Assembly (NCBI RefSeq): GCF_002081825.1
Contig: NZ_MUKU01000021.1
Coordinates: 1 to 64,000, forward strand
Direction of reading: 5' to 3'
Source of the DNA: Chromobacterium haemolyticum
GTDB lineage: Bacteria; Pseudomonadota; Gammaproteobacteria; Burkholderiales; Chromobacteriaceae
Length of the DNA: 64,000 nt
The translations under genes were made by a program, and so were the position numbers. Of this stretch, positions 9,701 through 18,420 are shown one piece after another. A model generated the notes under the pieces. That model was not told where the DNA came from. It saw only the letters and a list, made by a program, of their open reading frames with translations, and did no database searches. Each line of letters starts with the position of its first letter. Position 1 is the stretch's first letter.

Positions 9701-12700
9701 ATACGAGACAACTATTTCACGCTGGGCGGAGACTCCATCCGCAGCGTGCGCATCGCCGGGCTGGCCAAGGAGCGCGGCTGCCCCTTGAACATCCAGGACA
9801 TTTTCCGCCACGGCACCATTGAAGCCATCGTCGAAGCGATAGGCGAAGCCGAAAGCACGGCCGCGCCGGACGCGGCACTGCCCCCGTTCGCGCTGATAGA
9901 CGCCGCGGACCGCGCGCGGCTGCCGCCCGAGGTGGAAGACGCGCTGCCGCTGGCCAGGCTGCAGGCCGGCATGCTGTTCCACAATGAATACGACGACGGC
10001 CGCAACCTGTACCACGACGTGTTCTCCCACCGGCTGCGCGCCGACATCGACCCGGAGCGCCTGCGCCGGGCGCTGGCGGAGCTGAGCCGCGAACACCCGT
10101 TGCTGCGCACCGGCTTCGCGCTGGCCGGCTACTCCCAGCCGCTGCAACTGGTTTGGCGCGATCTGACGCCCAGCCTGGAAATCGACGACCTGCGCGGCCT
10201 GTCGCCGCAGCAAAGGGACGACGCCGTCGCCAGTCAGCTGCGACAGCTAAGCGAACAGCGCTTCGCGCCGGAACGGCCGCCACTGCTGCGCGTCGGCTGC
10301 CTGCGGCTGGCCGACGACGAGTGGCAGCTGACGCTGGCTTTCCACCACGCCATCCTGGACGGCTGGAGCGTCGCCACCTTGTGCTCGGCCTTGTTCAAAC
10401 GGATGCGCGACCAAGGCGGCCCCGCGCGGGCACCGCGCGCGGCCTTCCGAGAGTTCGTCGCCGCCGAGCGGGCGGCGTTGGCCGATCCGGCGCAACGAGA
10501 CTACTGGCGCGCGCAGCTGAAAGGCCTGCCGTCCGCCGCCATCCCGCGCTGGCCTCAACGCGTTGCGCCGACGGGCAAGGCCAGGGTGGGATCGCAGGAA
10601 ACGCGCTTGCCAAACGCCACCGCCGCGGCGCTGATCCGGCAGGCCGCGGACAGCGGCATGCCTCTGAAAACCCTGCTGCTGGCCGTGCACGCCCGCGTGC
10701 TGGCTTGCTTGTGTGGTCAGAACGAAATCGTCACCGGCCTGGTCAGCAACGGCCGCCCGGCGGACGCCGACGGCGCCGAAGCCTTGGGCCTCTTCCTCAA
10801 CACCCTGCCGCTGCGCGTCCGCGTTGGCGGCAGTTGGCGCGCGCTGCTGGCGGAAACCATGACGGCGGAGGGAAACAGCCTGCCCCGCCGCTTCTTCCCG
10901 CTGGCGGAAATCCTCAAACTGGACGAGGCCGCCCGCTTCGACGCCTCGTTCAACTATGTGGATTTCCACGTCTACCGCGAACTGAGCGAGAGCGGCGGCC
11001 TGGAGGTGCTGGACAGCAGCCGCCTGGAAGCGGTGGACATCCCGCTGGCCGTCACCTTCAGCGCCAGCCGCGCCGAGGGCGCCGTCACCCTGGGCTTTTC
11101 CTACGACCGCGCCGCCTTCCCCGACGAGCAAGTGGCCACCATCGGCCGGCTCTACCTGGCCGCCGCCGCCGCGCTGGCGCGAGACCCCGACGCCCTCTGC
11201 CTGGACGCCGCGCTGACGGAGACCGCTGTCGAGCCGCTACGCGGACCGTCCGCCGGTCTCGCGGCCTTCTCGGTGCCGCAGGCGGTCGCCGCCATCGCGC
11301 GGCGGCAACCGGACGCGCCCGCCGTCGCCGGAAACGGCGAGGCGCTGAGCTACGCCCAGCTGGACGGCCAGGCCAACCGGCTGGCGCGCCGGCTGTTGGC
11401 GCATGGCCTTGGCCCGGACGCGGTGGTGGCGCTGGACTTGCCGCGCTCGCCCGAACAGGTGGTGGCCATGCTGGCGACCTTGAAGGCCGGCGCCGCCTAT
11501 CTGCCGCTGGACCGAAGCCAGCCCGAGGCACGCCGCCGCGACATCCTGCAGGAGGCCGCCCCGGCGCTGCTGCTCAGCCTGAACCCCGCCGCTTACGCGC
11601 CGCCCGGCTGTGCCGTCTTGCAGGCGAACCTGGCCGACGATCTGAACGACGAAGACGCGGCGGCCCCCGCCGCGCCCGTCCATGGCGACGCGCTGGCCTA
11701 TCTGCTGTTCACCTCCGGCTCCAGCGGTCGCCCCAAAGGCGTCGCCGTCGGCCGCGCCGCGCTGGACAACCACATGGCCTGGATGAACCGCCGCTACCCG
11801 CTGGACGCGGACGACGCGGTGCTGCAGAAGACCCCGGTGGGTTTCGACGCCTCGGTCTGGGAGTTCTGGGCGCCGCTGACACAGGGCGCGCGGCTGCTGC
11901 TGGCGGCGGAGGACGGACACCGCGACCCGGACTACCTGATCCGCGCCGTGCGCGAACAAGGCGTCACCGTGCTGCAGCTGGTGCCCAGCCTGCTGGCCGT
12001 GCTGCTGTCGATGCCGGACTTCGCCGGCTGCCGCGCGCTGCGCCGGGTCTTCGTCGGCGGCGAAGCGCTGCCGGCCGCCACCCTGGCCCGCTTCCACGCC
12101 GCGCTGGACATCCCGCTGGTCAACCTCTACGGACCCACCGAAACCGCCATCGACGCCTCCAGCGCGGAATACCTGCGCTCGGACCCGCCCGCGGCCGCCA
12201 TCAGCATCGGCCACCCCATAGACGGCGCCGTCTTCCATGTGCTGGACGCCCGCCTCAATCCGGTGCCCCCCGGCGTGCGCGGCGAACTGTACATCGCCGG
12301 CTGCGGCCTGGCCCGCGGTTATCTGGGCCAGCCGGCGCAGACCGCGCGGCGCTTTATCCCGGACCCGCTGTCGCCGTTGCCCGGCGGCCGCCTATACCGC
12401 AGCGGCGATATCGTGCGCCTGCTGCCGGACGGCGTGCTGGAATACCTGGGCCGCGCCGACGACCAGGTCAAGCTGCGCGGCCAGCGCGTGGAACTGGAAG
12501 AGATCGAAGCCGGCCTCGCCGCCTGCCCCGGCGTGCGCCAAGCCGCCGCCGCGCTCTACCGCGACCGCTCCGGCGCGGACAAGCTGGCCGGTTACGTAGG
12601 GCTGACGCCGGAGGCCGAGGCCGGAGACTGGCGAGCCGCCATCCTGGCGGCGCTGCGCCTGCGTCTGCCGGAATACATGCTGCCCGCGCAATTGATCGCG

Positions 12701-15700
12701 CTACGGCAATGGCCGGTCGGCGCCAACGGCAAAACCGACCGCGCCGCGCTGCCCGCGCCGCAGGCGGACGCGGCGGCCCCAATGCGCAGCCGCGCGCCCA
12801 ATGCCCCTGAGGAACAGACTTTGGCCGCGATCTGGCGGCAAACGCTGGGCCGCGAGGACATCGGCGCCGACGACAACTTCTTCCAATTGGGCGGGGACTC
12901 CATCCTAGGCCTGCAAATCGTGGCTCAGGCCCGCCAGGCCGGCCTGACGCTGGCCGCGCGCGACATCTTCAGCCACCCCACCATCGCCGAGCTGGCCGCC
13001 CAAGCGCGCCCGGCGCGGCAGGAAGCCAAGCTGGAGGACATTCCACCCGGCGCTCCGCTTCCGCTGACGCCGGCCCAAGGCTGGTTCTTCGAACGCGTAA
13101 ACACCCTGCCGCGTCCCGGCCACTGGAACCAGGCGCTGCTGCTGAGCGTGGCCGCCGGCATTGCCGCGCCGACGCTGCGCAGCGCCCTGCTGCGGCTGGA
13201 ACAAAGCCACGACGCCTTCCGCCTGCGCTTCGCCGCCGGCGCCGACGGCTGGCGCCAACACTACGCGCCGCGCGAGGCCTTGCACGAAGAAGACTGGCTG
13301 GAACGCGTCGATCTGAGCGCGCTGCCTGCCGCTGAACGCGCCGCCGCCATCGAGGCCCGCGCCGAAGCGGCGCAGCGCGAGCTGGATCTGGAACGCGGGC
13401 CGCTGTTGCGAGCCGTGCACTTCGACTGCGGCGACGGCGAAGCCGGCCGGCTGCTGCTGGTCATTCATCATTTGATTGTGGACGGCGTGTCCTGGCGCGT
13501 GCTGCTGCAAGATCTCGCCGGCCTGCTGGCCGGCGTCGCCCCCATACCGGCGAACGTCGGCTTCGGCCATTGGGCGCTGCGCCCGCTCGCGCCCTCCGCC
13601 GAAGAACGCGCTTACTGGCTAGACCAGGCGCGGCTGGCCGCCGACGCGGTCCGCATCCCGCTGACGGCGGAGGCGGCACGCGACAACCGCTACGGCGCGA
13701 CCGACACCGTGGAGCTGTCGCTGGACGGCGGCGAAACCGCCGCCCTGCTCCGCGGCGGAGCGCTGCGCGCCAGCGCCGAGGAAATGCTGCTGACGGCGGC
13801 GCTGGGCGCGCTGCGCGACTGGTTGGACGCCGACGCGCTGGTCCTCACCATGGAAGGCCACGGCCGAGACGACGAGGCGCTGGACCTCTCCCACACCGTG
13901 GGCTGGTTCACCGCCATGTATCCGCTGACCGTGACCGGCCTGGCCGAGGCTTCGCCGCCGCGGCTGCTGCGCCGGGTCAAGCAAGCCTTGCGCGCGGTGC
14001 CGGCCGGCGGCGCCGGCTACGGCGCGCTGCGTCAGAAGGACGACGCCGACGCCCGCACGCTGGCCGCCATGCCGGAACCGCAAATCGCCTTCAACTATCT
14101 GGGCCAGTTCGACGCCAGCCTGCCGGCCGACGGCGCGCTGGCGCCCGCGCCGGAATCCGTGGGCGCGATGGAAGACCCGGATGGCTTGCGCCCCCGGCTG
14201 ATCGACATCGTGGCCCTGGTCAGCGACGGCAAACTGTCCCTGCGCTGGAACTACGGCCGCGCCACGCTGCCGCGCGCGACGGTGGAGGCCCTCGCCCGGC
14301 AAATGCGGCAGCGGCTGCTCGCGCTGCTGAGCCTGGACGCGGACGCCGCGGCGGCGGCGCTGACGCCGGACGACTTCCCGCTGGCCGCGCTGGACGAAGC
14401 CGGCCTGCCCGCGGCGCTGGGCGAGCGCGGCGACATCGTCGACCTGTGGTCGCTGACGCCGGTGCAGGAAGGCATGCTGTTCCACTCGCGAATGGAAGCC
14501 TCTTCCGGCCCCGCCGGCGTCTACATAGAACAAGTGGTCGCCGAACTGGACGGCGCGGTGGATCCGGTCTTGCTGCGCCAAGCCTGGGAGCAGGTGCTGA
14601 CCCGGCACGACGCGCTGCGCGTCAGCTTCGCCTGGGAAGGCTTGGCCGCGCCGCTGCAGCGGGTCCATCGCGCGCCCGCGCTGCCGTTCTCCATCTGCGA
14701 AACGCCGGATGAGGCCGCGCTGGAACGCTATCTGGCCGCCGACCGCGCCGCCGGCTTCGCGTTGGACGCCCCGCCCTTGATGCGCCTGGCGCTGCTGACC
14801 CGGAACGGCGCGCCTTGGCGGCTGGTCTGGACCCATCACCACGCGCTGCTGGACGGTTGGTCCATGGCCGTCGTCTTCGACGAGGCGCTGGCCCTGTACC
14901 GCGGACTGAGCCAGGGCCAGAACGCGGCGCTGCCGCCGGCGCCCTCCTTCGGACGCTTCATCAAATGGCTGCGCGCGCACAGCGACCGCCAGGCCCAGCA
15001 AGCCTTCTGGGGCGACTACTTCAGCGGCTACGCCGCCGCGGCCGATCTGGCCTTGCTGCCGGCCGGCGGCCCGCCCCAGCCGCGCGCCCATTCGCTGCGG
15101 CTGGACTCCGCGCTGACCGCTGAGTTGCGGCGGACGGCGCGAGAGCGCAAAGTCACGCTCAACACCTTGTTCCAGGGCGCGCTGGCGGTGGCTCTGTCCC
15201 GCGTCGGCCGCTGCGACGACCTAGTGTTCGGCGTCACCATGGCCGGCCGGCCCGAATCGCTGCCCGGCTGCGACGCCGCCGTCGGCCTGTTCATTTCCAC
15301 CCTGCCCTTGCGCGCCGACTGCTCTGCCGCTCAAGCGGTGGACGATTTTCTCCACCGGCTGCAGCACGCCCAGAGCCGTCTGGGCCCCTTCGAGTCCAGC
15401 GCCTTGGTGGACATCCAGCGCTGGAGCGGCCTGTCCGCGCGCCAGGCGCTGTTCGACGTGGTGCTGGTCTATGAGAACTACCCGATTCGCGCCTCGGTCG
15501 GCGACGCCGCCCAAGCGCTGCGCGTGGGCGCGGCCTCCGCGCGCGAACAGTCCAACTATCCGCTGACCCTCTACGTCAAGCCAGACGCCGACACCATTGA
15601 GCTGGACGGCGTATTCGACGCCGGCCGCATCGAACCGGAACGCGTCGCGGCGCTGCTGGAAGCGCTGCCGCGGCTGCTGAGGCAGATCGCCGGCGGCGCG

Positions 15701-17653
15701 GCCCGCGTAGGCGAGTTGCGTCTGGCCGAACCGACGCCTCCGGCCGCCTTCCCGCCGCCGGAGCGCGGCGATAATGTGCTAGCCATGTTGATCGCCGCCG
15801 CGCGGCTCAACCCGGACAAGATCGCGGTCGCCGCCGAGGACGGCGAGCTGAGCTACCGCCAACTGGTGAACGGCGCGCGCGCGCTGGCGCGCCGGTTGGC
15901 GGAGCGCGGCGTCGCTCCCGGCGACACCGTGGCGCTGGCCCTGCCGCCGGACGGACGCGCGCTGACCGCCCTGCTGGCCACCTTGTGGGCCGGCGCGCAA
16001 TACCTGCCGCTGGACCCGGCGCTGCCGCCGCTGCGGCGCGACGCCATCCTGGAAGACGCCCGCCCCGGCCTGGTCCTCGTCGACGGCGAGCAGACCGGCT
16101 GGCCCGCGTCCGCCAAACTGCTGACGCTGCCGACGCCTCTGCCTCAAGCCGACGTCGACGACGCTCCCTTGCCCGGCGACGCGCTCCACCCGGAAGCGCC
16201 GGCCTACACCCTGTTCACCTCCGGCAGCACCGGCCGGCCCAAGGGCGTGCAGATCGCCCATCGCTCGCTGGCCAACATCCTGCGGCATTTCAGCGCCGAA
16301 CCCGGCTTCGGCGCGGACGACGTCTTGCTGTCGGTCACCACTTGGTCCTTCGACATCGCGGCGCTGGAACTGCTGTTGCCCCTGGTCCGCGGCGGCACGG
16401 TCGCCATCGCGCCGGCTTCGGCCAGCGGCGACGGCCCGGCGTTGGCCGCCGAGGCCGCGCGCCGCGGCGCCGGCGTGATCCAGGCCACGCCGGCCAGCTG
16501 GCGCATGCTGCTGGAAGCCGGCTGGAAGCCCGCGCCCGGGCTGCGCGCTTGGTGCGGCGGCGAGGCGCTGCCCGCCGACCTGGCCCGCGAGCTGCTGGAC
16601 GCCGGCGCCGCGCTGTGGAACGTCTACGGCCCCACCGAAACCACCATCTGGTCCGCGCTGCACCGGGTCGACGGCGCGGAACTGCCGCCGCCGGCCGGCC
16701 ACGCCGTCCGCCGCACCACGCTGTGGGTGGCCGACCACCACGGCCAGCCGCTGCCGCCGCAACTGGCGGGCGAACTGCAGATCGGCGGAGACGGCCTGGC
16801 TTTGGGCTATCTGGGCGCGCCGGCGCAAACCGCCGCCCGTTTCCGACCCGACCCGCTGGCCGGCCGGCCCGGCGCCCGCGTCTATCGCAGCGGCGACCTG
16901 GCCTGCCTGCGGCCGGACGGCAGCGTCCGCGTGCTGGGCCGGCTGGACGGCCAAGCCAAGCTCAACGGCTTCCGGCTGGAGCTGGAGGAAGTGGAAACCA
17001 GGCTGCGCCAACTGCCCGGCGTGCGCCAGGCGGCGGCCGCCGTCCGCCGCGACCCGCAAGGCCACGCGCGGCTGGTGGCCTACTTGGTGCCGGACGGCGG
17101 CGACGCCTGGCGCGCCGGCGACGAAGCCGATCCCGCCGCCTTGCAGCGGGTCCGGGCCCAGCTGTCCACCGCGCTGCCCGGCTATATGCTGCCCAGCCGC
17201 TTTGTCACCCTGGAACAGTTGCCGCTGACCGCCAACCGCAAGCTGGACCGCAAGGCCCTGCCCGAACCGGCCGCCAGCGCGCCGACCCGCGCCGGCAGCG
17301 CCCCCCAGGGCGCGCTGGAGCAAGCGGTGTGCGCATTGTGGGAAGAAGTGTTCGAACGCGCCGGCATCGCCGCCGACGACGACTTCTTCGAATTGGGCGG
17401 CCATTCGCTGTTGGCCACCCGCATCCAGGTGCGCGTCAACAAAATCTTCCGGCAAACGCTGCCGCTGCGCGCCACCTTCCACGCCCAAACCCCGCGCGCC
17501 CTGGCCGCGCTGCTGGCGGAGCGCGAGTCCGCGCCCGGCCTGGCCGCCAAGATCGCCGCCGTCTACCTGAAGCTGCGCGGCATGTCCGACGCCGAGCGCG
17601 ACGCGCTGCGCCGGGCCGCCGCTCAACCCTCCACCATGGAAACCGCAGAATGA
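6716..17653 (+). CDS. Nonribosomal peptide synthetase NRPS2: C-A(Thr)-T / C-A(Gln)-T-E / C-A(Gly-like)-T
   Basis: 3645 residues; the ATG at 6716 overlaps the NRPS1 stop. The N-terminus (LKDQIQDILPLSPLQ) resembles an acceptor COM sequence running into C1. Domains: C (HHHILLDGWS near 7160), A with code D-F-W-N-I-G-M-V-H-K, a classic Thr code, and T (LGGDSI near 9724). Next is a second C (about 9930-11200) of unusual type (PLARLQAGMLFHNEY, FHHAILDGWS), then A with code D-A-W-Q-F-G-L-I-D-K, a classic Gln code, T (LGGDSI near 12888) and E (HHLIVDGVSW near 13467, TVGWFT near 13900). The third module is C (HHHALLDGWS near 14836), A with code D-I-L-Q-W-G-V-I-W-K (Gly-like, less certain) and T (LGGHSLL near 17395). 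The C-terminal ~50 residues form a basic helix (LRGMSDAERDALRRA) that may dock to NRPS3. The unusual C domain after Thr may dehydrate Thr to dehydrobutyrine; that is inference. Specificity codes are hand-extracted. Confidence 0.96.
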   Translation: MNMTSTPNLKDQIQDILPLSPLQRGVLFHTLFAPGSPVYFEQLICRLDGAVDPAAMADALERLAERHPILRTAFVTKGQAEPRQVVFRHARTPLDVHDWSRDDPAERERRLEALLDEDRRRGFQLNRPPLMRLTLLRYGQEEWRLIWSHHHILLDGWSLPILMRDYFSLLSGAALPSAPPPFAAYLSWLGHQDQDDAAKRWRAALGDLAAPTPLGLDRPALPGALAGADVGQIEMRLDYRADGDLAAAAERCRVSPGSLLLGAWAILLSRYSRQDDVVFGLTLSGRAIDLPGVDGMVGLLINSLPLRLPVPADAALPQWLAEVQRLQLELQSLSHSDLAEVQRHSGVPRGQPLFETLVAIDNFPIGDALPSDGLGFRISDVSQRERTHYPLTLTLVPGADGLSLKLGFDRARVDDAPAAALAEAYLELLRQIAARPDAALRELGLVRPSAIQPPASASLASRGGPDTLAAGFLAAAERFPDRIAVSDGPATLSYRQLRAQAAAIAERLRQDGVAPGVRVGICLPRSAGQIAAMLGVTLAGGVYLPLDPDYPAERLAYQLADSQALLTLTDAELKPRLPAEHRCLSLAEIGCGARPAARPPTGLEAGHGAYVIYTSGSTGQPKGVLVSHRNVLRLFSASARHFAFDESDVWTYFHSFAFDFSVWEIWGALLHGGRCVVVPRELSRDPAAFVELLGREGVTVLNQTPSAFKLAIAAEAAAPLPRPSALRWVIFGGEALRLAELGPWLERHGDDSPRLANMYGITETTVHVTFRRILAADLKAGGELSPIGEPLDDLSLELVDPCGHPVPLGAPGEILVGGAGVSLGYLNRPQLNAEHFPGVGAERRYRSGDLARRTADGELLYCGRIDHQVKIRGFRIELGEVRAALLSHPAVRDVHLVAADDQLIAYLLADDPAAAGAETLRRHLAARLPAHMIPAVFIALAEFPLTLNGKVDARALPSPQGARSALDTPYVEAATPRQKLLADIWRQVLDLPRVGIRDNYFTLGGDSIRSVRIAGLAKERGCPLNIQDIFRHGTIEAIVEAIGEAESTAAPDAALPPFALIDAADRARLPPEVEDALPLARLQAGMLFHNEYDDGRNLYHDVFSHRLRADIDPERLRRALAELSREHPLLRTGFALAGYSQPLQLVWRDLTPSLEIDDLRGLSPQQRDDAVASQLRQLSEQRFAPERPPLLRVGCLRLADDEWQLTLAFHHAILDGWSVATLCSALFKRMRDQGGPARAPRAAFREFVAAERAALADPAQRDYWRAQLKGLPSAAIPRWPQRVAPTGKARVGSQETRLPNATAAALIRQAADSGMPLKTLLLAVHARVLACLCGQNEIVTGLVSNGRPADADGAEALGLFLNTLPLRVRVGGSWRALLAETMTAEGNSLPRRFFPLAEILKLDEAARFDASFNYVDFHVYRELSESGGLEVLDSSRLEAVDIPLAVTFSASRAEGAVTLGFSYDRAAFPDEQVATIGRLYLAAAAALARDPDALCLDAALTETAVEPLRGPSAGLAAFSVPQAVAAIARRQPDAPAVAGNGEALSYAQLDGQANRLARRLLAHGLGPDAVVALDLPRSPEQVVAMLATLKAGAAYLPLDRSQPEARRRDILQEAAPALLLSLNPAAYAPPGCAVLQANLADDLNDEDAAAPAAPVHGDALAYLLFTSGSSGRPKGVAVGRAALDNHMAWMNRRYPLDADDAVLQKTPVGFDASVWEFWAPLTQGARLLLAAEDGHRDPDYLIRAVREQGVTVLQLVPSLLAVLLSMPDFAGCRALRRVFVGGEALPAATLARFHAALDIPLVNLYGPTETAIDASSAEYLRSDPPAAAISIGHPIDGAVFHVLDARLNPVPPGVRGELYIAGCGLARGYLGQPAQTARRFIPDPLSPLPGGRLYRSGDIVRLLPDGVLEYLGRADDQVKLRGQRVELEEIEAGLAACPGVRQAAAALYRDRSGADKLAGYVGLTPEAEAGDWRAAILAALRLRLPEYMLPAQLIALRQWPVGANGKTDRAALPAPQADAAAPMRSRAPNAPEEQTLAAIWRQTLGREDIGADDNFFQLGGDSILGLQIVAQARQAGLTLAARDIFSHPTIAELAAQARPARQEAKLEDIPPGAPLPLTPAQGWFFERVNTLPRPGHWNQALLLSVAAGIAAPTLRSALLRLEQSHDAFRLRFAAGADGWRQHYAPREALHEEDWLERVDLSALPAAERAAAIEARAEAAQRELDLERGPLLRAVHFDCGDGEAGRLLLVIHHLIVDGVSWRVLLQDLAGLLAGVAPIPANVGFGHWALRPLAPSAEERAYWLDQARLAADAVRIPLTAEAARDNRYGATDTVELSLDGGETAALLRGGALRASAEEMLLTAALGALRDWLDADALVLTMEGHGRDDEALDLSHTVGWFTAMYPLTVTGLAEASPPRLLRRVKQALRAVPAGGAGYGALRQKDDADARTLAAMPEPQIAFNYLGQFDASLPADGALAPAPESVGAMEDPDGLRPRLIDIVALVSDGKLSLRWNYGRATLPRATVEALARQMRQRLLALLSLDADAAAAALTPDDFPLAALDEAGLPAALGERGDIVDLWSLTPVQEGMLFHSRMEASSGPAGVYIEQVVAELDGAVDPVLLRQAWEQVLTRHDALRVSFAWEGLAAPLQRVHRAPALPFSICETPDEAALERYLAADRAAGFALDAPPLMRLALLTRNGAPWRLVWTHHHALLDGWSMAVVFDEALALYRGLSQGQNAALPPAPSFGRFIKWLRAHSDRQAQQAFWGDYFSGYAAAADLALLPAGGPPQPRAHSLRLDSALTAELRRTARERKVTLNTLFQGALAVALSRVGRCDDLVFGVTMAGRPESLPGCDAAVGLFISTLPLRADCSAAQAVDDFLHRLQHAQSRLGPFESSALVDIQRWSGLSARQALFDVVLVYENYPIRASVGDAAQALRVGAASAREQSNYPLTLYVKPDADTIELDGVFDAGRIEPERVAALLEALPRLLRQIAGGAARVGELRLAEPTPPAAFPPPERGDNVLAMLIAAARLNPDKIAVAAEDGELSYRQLVNGARALARRLAERGVAPGDTVALALPPDGRALTALLATLWAGAQYLPLDPALPPLRRDAILEDARPGLVLVDGEQTGWPASAKLLTLPTPLPQADVDDAPLPGDALHPEAPAYTLFTSGSTGRPKGVQIAHRSLANILRHFSAEPGFGADDVLLSVTTWSFDIAALELLLPLVRGGTVAIAPASASGDGPALAAEAARRGAGVIQATPASWRMLLEAGWKPAPGLRAWCGGEALPADLARELLDAGAALWNVYGPTETTIWSALHRVDGAELPPPAGHAVRRTTLWVADHHGQPLPPQLAGELQIGGDGLALGYLGAPAQTAARFRPDPLAGRPGARVYRSGDLACLRPDGSVRVLGRLDGQAKLNGFRLELEEVETRLRQLPGVRQAAAAVRRDPQGHARLVAYLVPDGGDAWRAGDEADPAALQRVRAQLSTALPGYMLPSRFVTLEQLPLTANRKLDRKALPEPAASAPTRAGSAPQGALEQAVCALWEEVFERAGIAADDDFFELGGHSLLATRIQVRVNKIFRQTLPLRATFHAQTPRALAALLAERESAPGLAAKIAAVYLKLRGMSDAERDALRRAAAQPSTMETAE

Positions 17654-18420
17654 AACTGGAACACATCAACGCCATCGTCAGCGGCGCCGCCAGCGGCATC
17701 GGCCGCGCCTTCGCGCTGGAGCTGGCCCGCACCGGCGCTCGGGTCCACGCCGCGGATCTGGACGCCGCCGGCCTGCGCCGGCTGGAAGAAGACGCCGCCG
17801 GCCTGCCCGGCTCTGTGCGCGGCTCGGTGCTGGACGTGAGCCAGGAGGCCGCGGTCCGCGCTTTTCTGAAAACCGCGTCGGAACAGGCGGAGCCGGCCAA
17901 TCTGCTGGTCAACAACGCCGGCATCCTGCGCGACGGCTGGCTGGTGAGGCTGGACGTGGAAGGCTTCGTCCGCAAGCTGCCCACCGCGCAATGGCGGTCG
18001 GTGCTGGAAACCAACCTGACCGCGCCTTATCTGCTGAGCCGCGAGTTCGCCGCTGCTCGCGTGGAGTCCGGCCTCAAAACGCCGGGCCTGATCGTCAACG
18101 TCTCCTCGGTCACCAGCGCCGGCAATCCCGGCCAGTCCAACTACGCGGCGTCCAAGGCCGGCCTGGACGCGCTCACCCGGACCTGGGCGCTGGAGCTGGC
18201 GCCCTTCGGCATTCGCGTGGCCGGCATCGCCCCGGGCCTGACCGACACCCCGATGGCCGCCGGCCTGGCGCCGGCCACCCGCGAGGAACTGATCGCCCAG
18301 GTGCCGCTGCGGCGCATGGCCGAGCCGGCCGAAATCTGGCAGGGGCTGAAATTCATCATCGAATGCGACTACTTCAACGGCCGCATCATCGCGATCGACG
18401 GCGGAGCCACCTTCTCGTGA
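17650..18420 (+). CDS. Short-chain dehydrogenase/reductase in NRPS operon
   Basis: 256 residues of the classical SDR (FabG-like) family, cytoplasmic, NAD(P)H-dependent. Visible: glycine-rich cofactor motif SGAASGIGRAFA near the N-terminus (Ser replaces the usual Thr), NNAG, the catalytic Ser in VNVSSVTSAG, the YxxxK pair in NYAASKAG, and the C-terminal substrate/cofactor end IDGGATFS. The ATG at 17650 overlaps the NRPS2 stop by 4 bases (ATGA), and its own stop overlaps the next gene's GTG, so it is translationally coupled to the NRPS operon. Likely a tailoring or precursor enzyme, for example reducing a keto group on a fatty-acyl or amino-acid building block. The substrate is not deducible from sequence. 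Confidence 0.92.
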   Translation: MKLEHINAIVSGAASGIGRAFALELARTGARVHAADLDAAGLRRLEEDAAGLPGSVRGSVLDVSQEAAVRAFLKTASEQAEPANLLVNNAGILRDGWLVRLDVEGFVRKLPTAQWRSVLETNLTAPYLLSREFAAARVESGLKTPGLIVNVSSVTSAGNPGQSNYAASKAGLDALTRTWALELAPFGIRVAGIAPGLTDTPMAAGLAPATREELIAQVPLRRMAEPAEIWQGLKFIIECDYFNGRIIAIDGGATFS

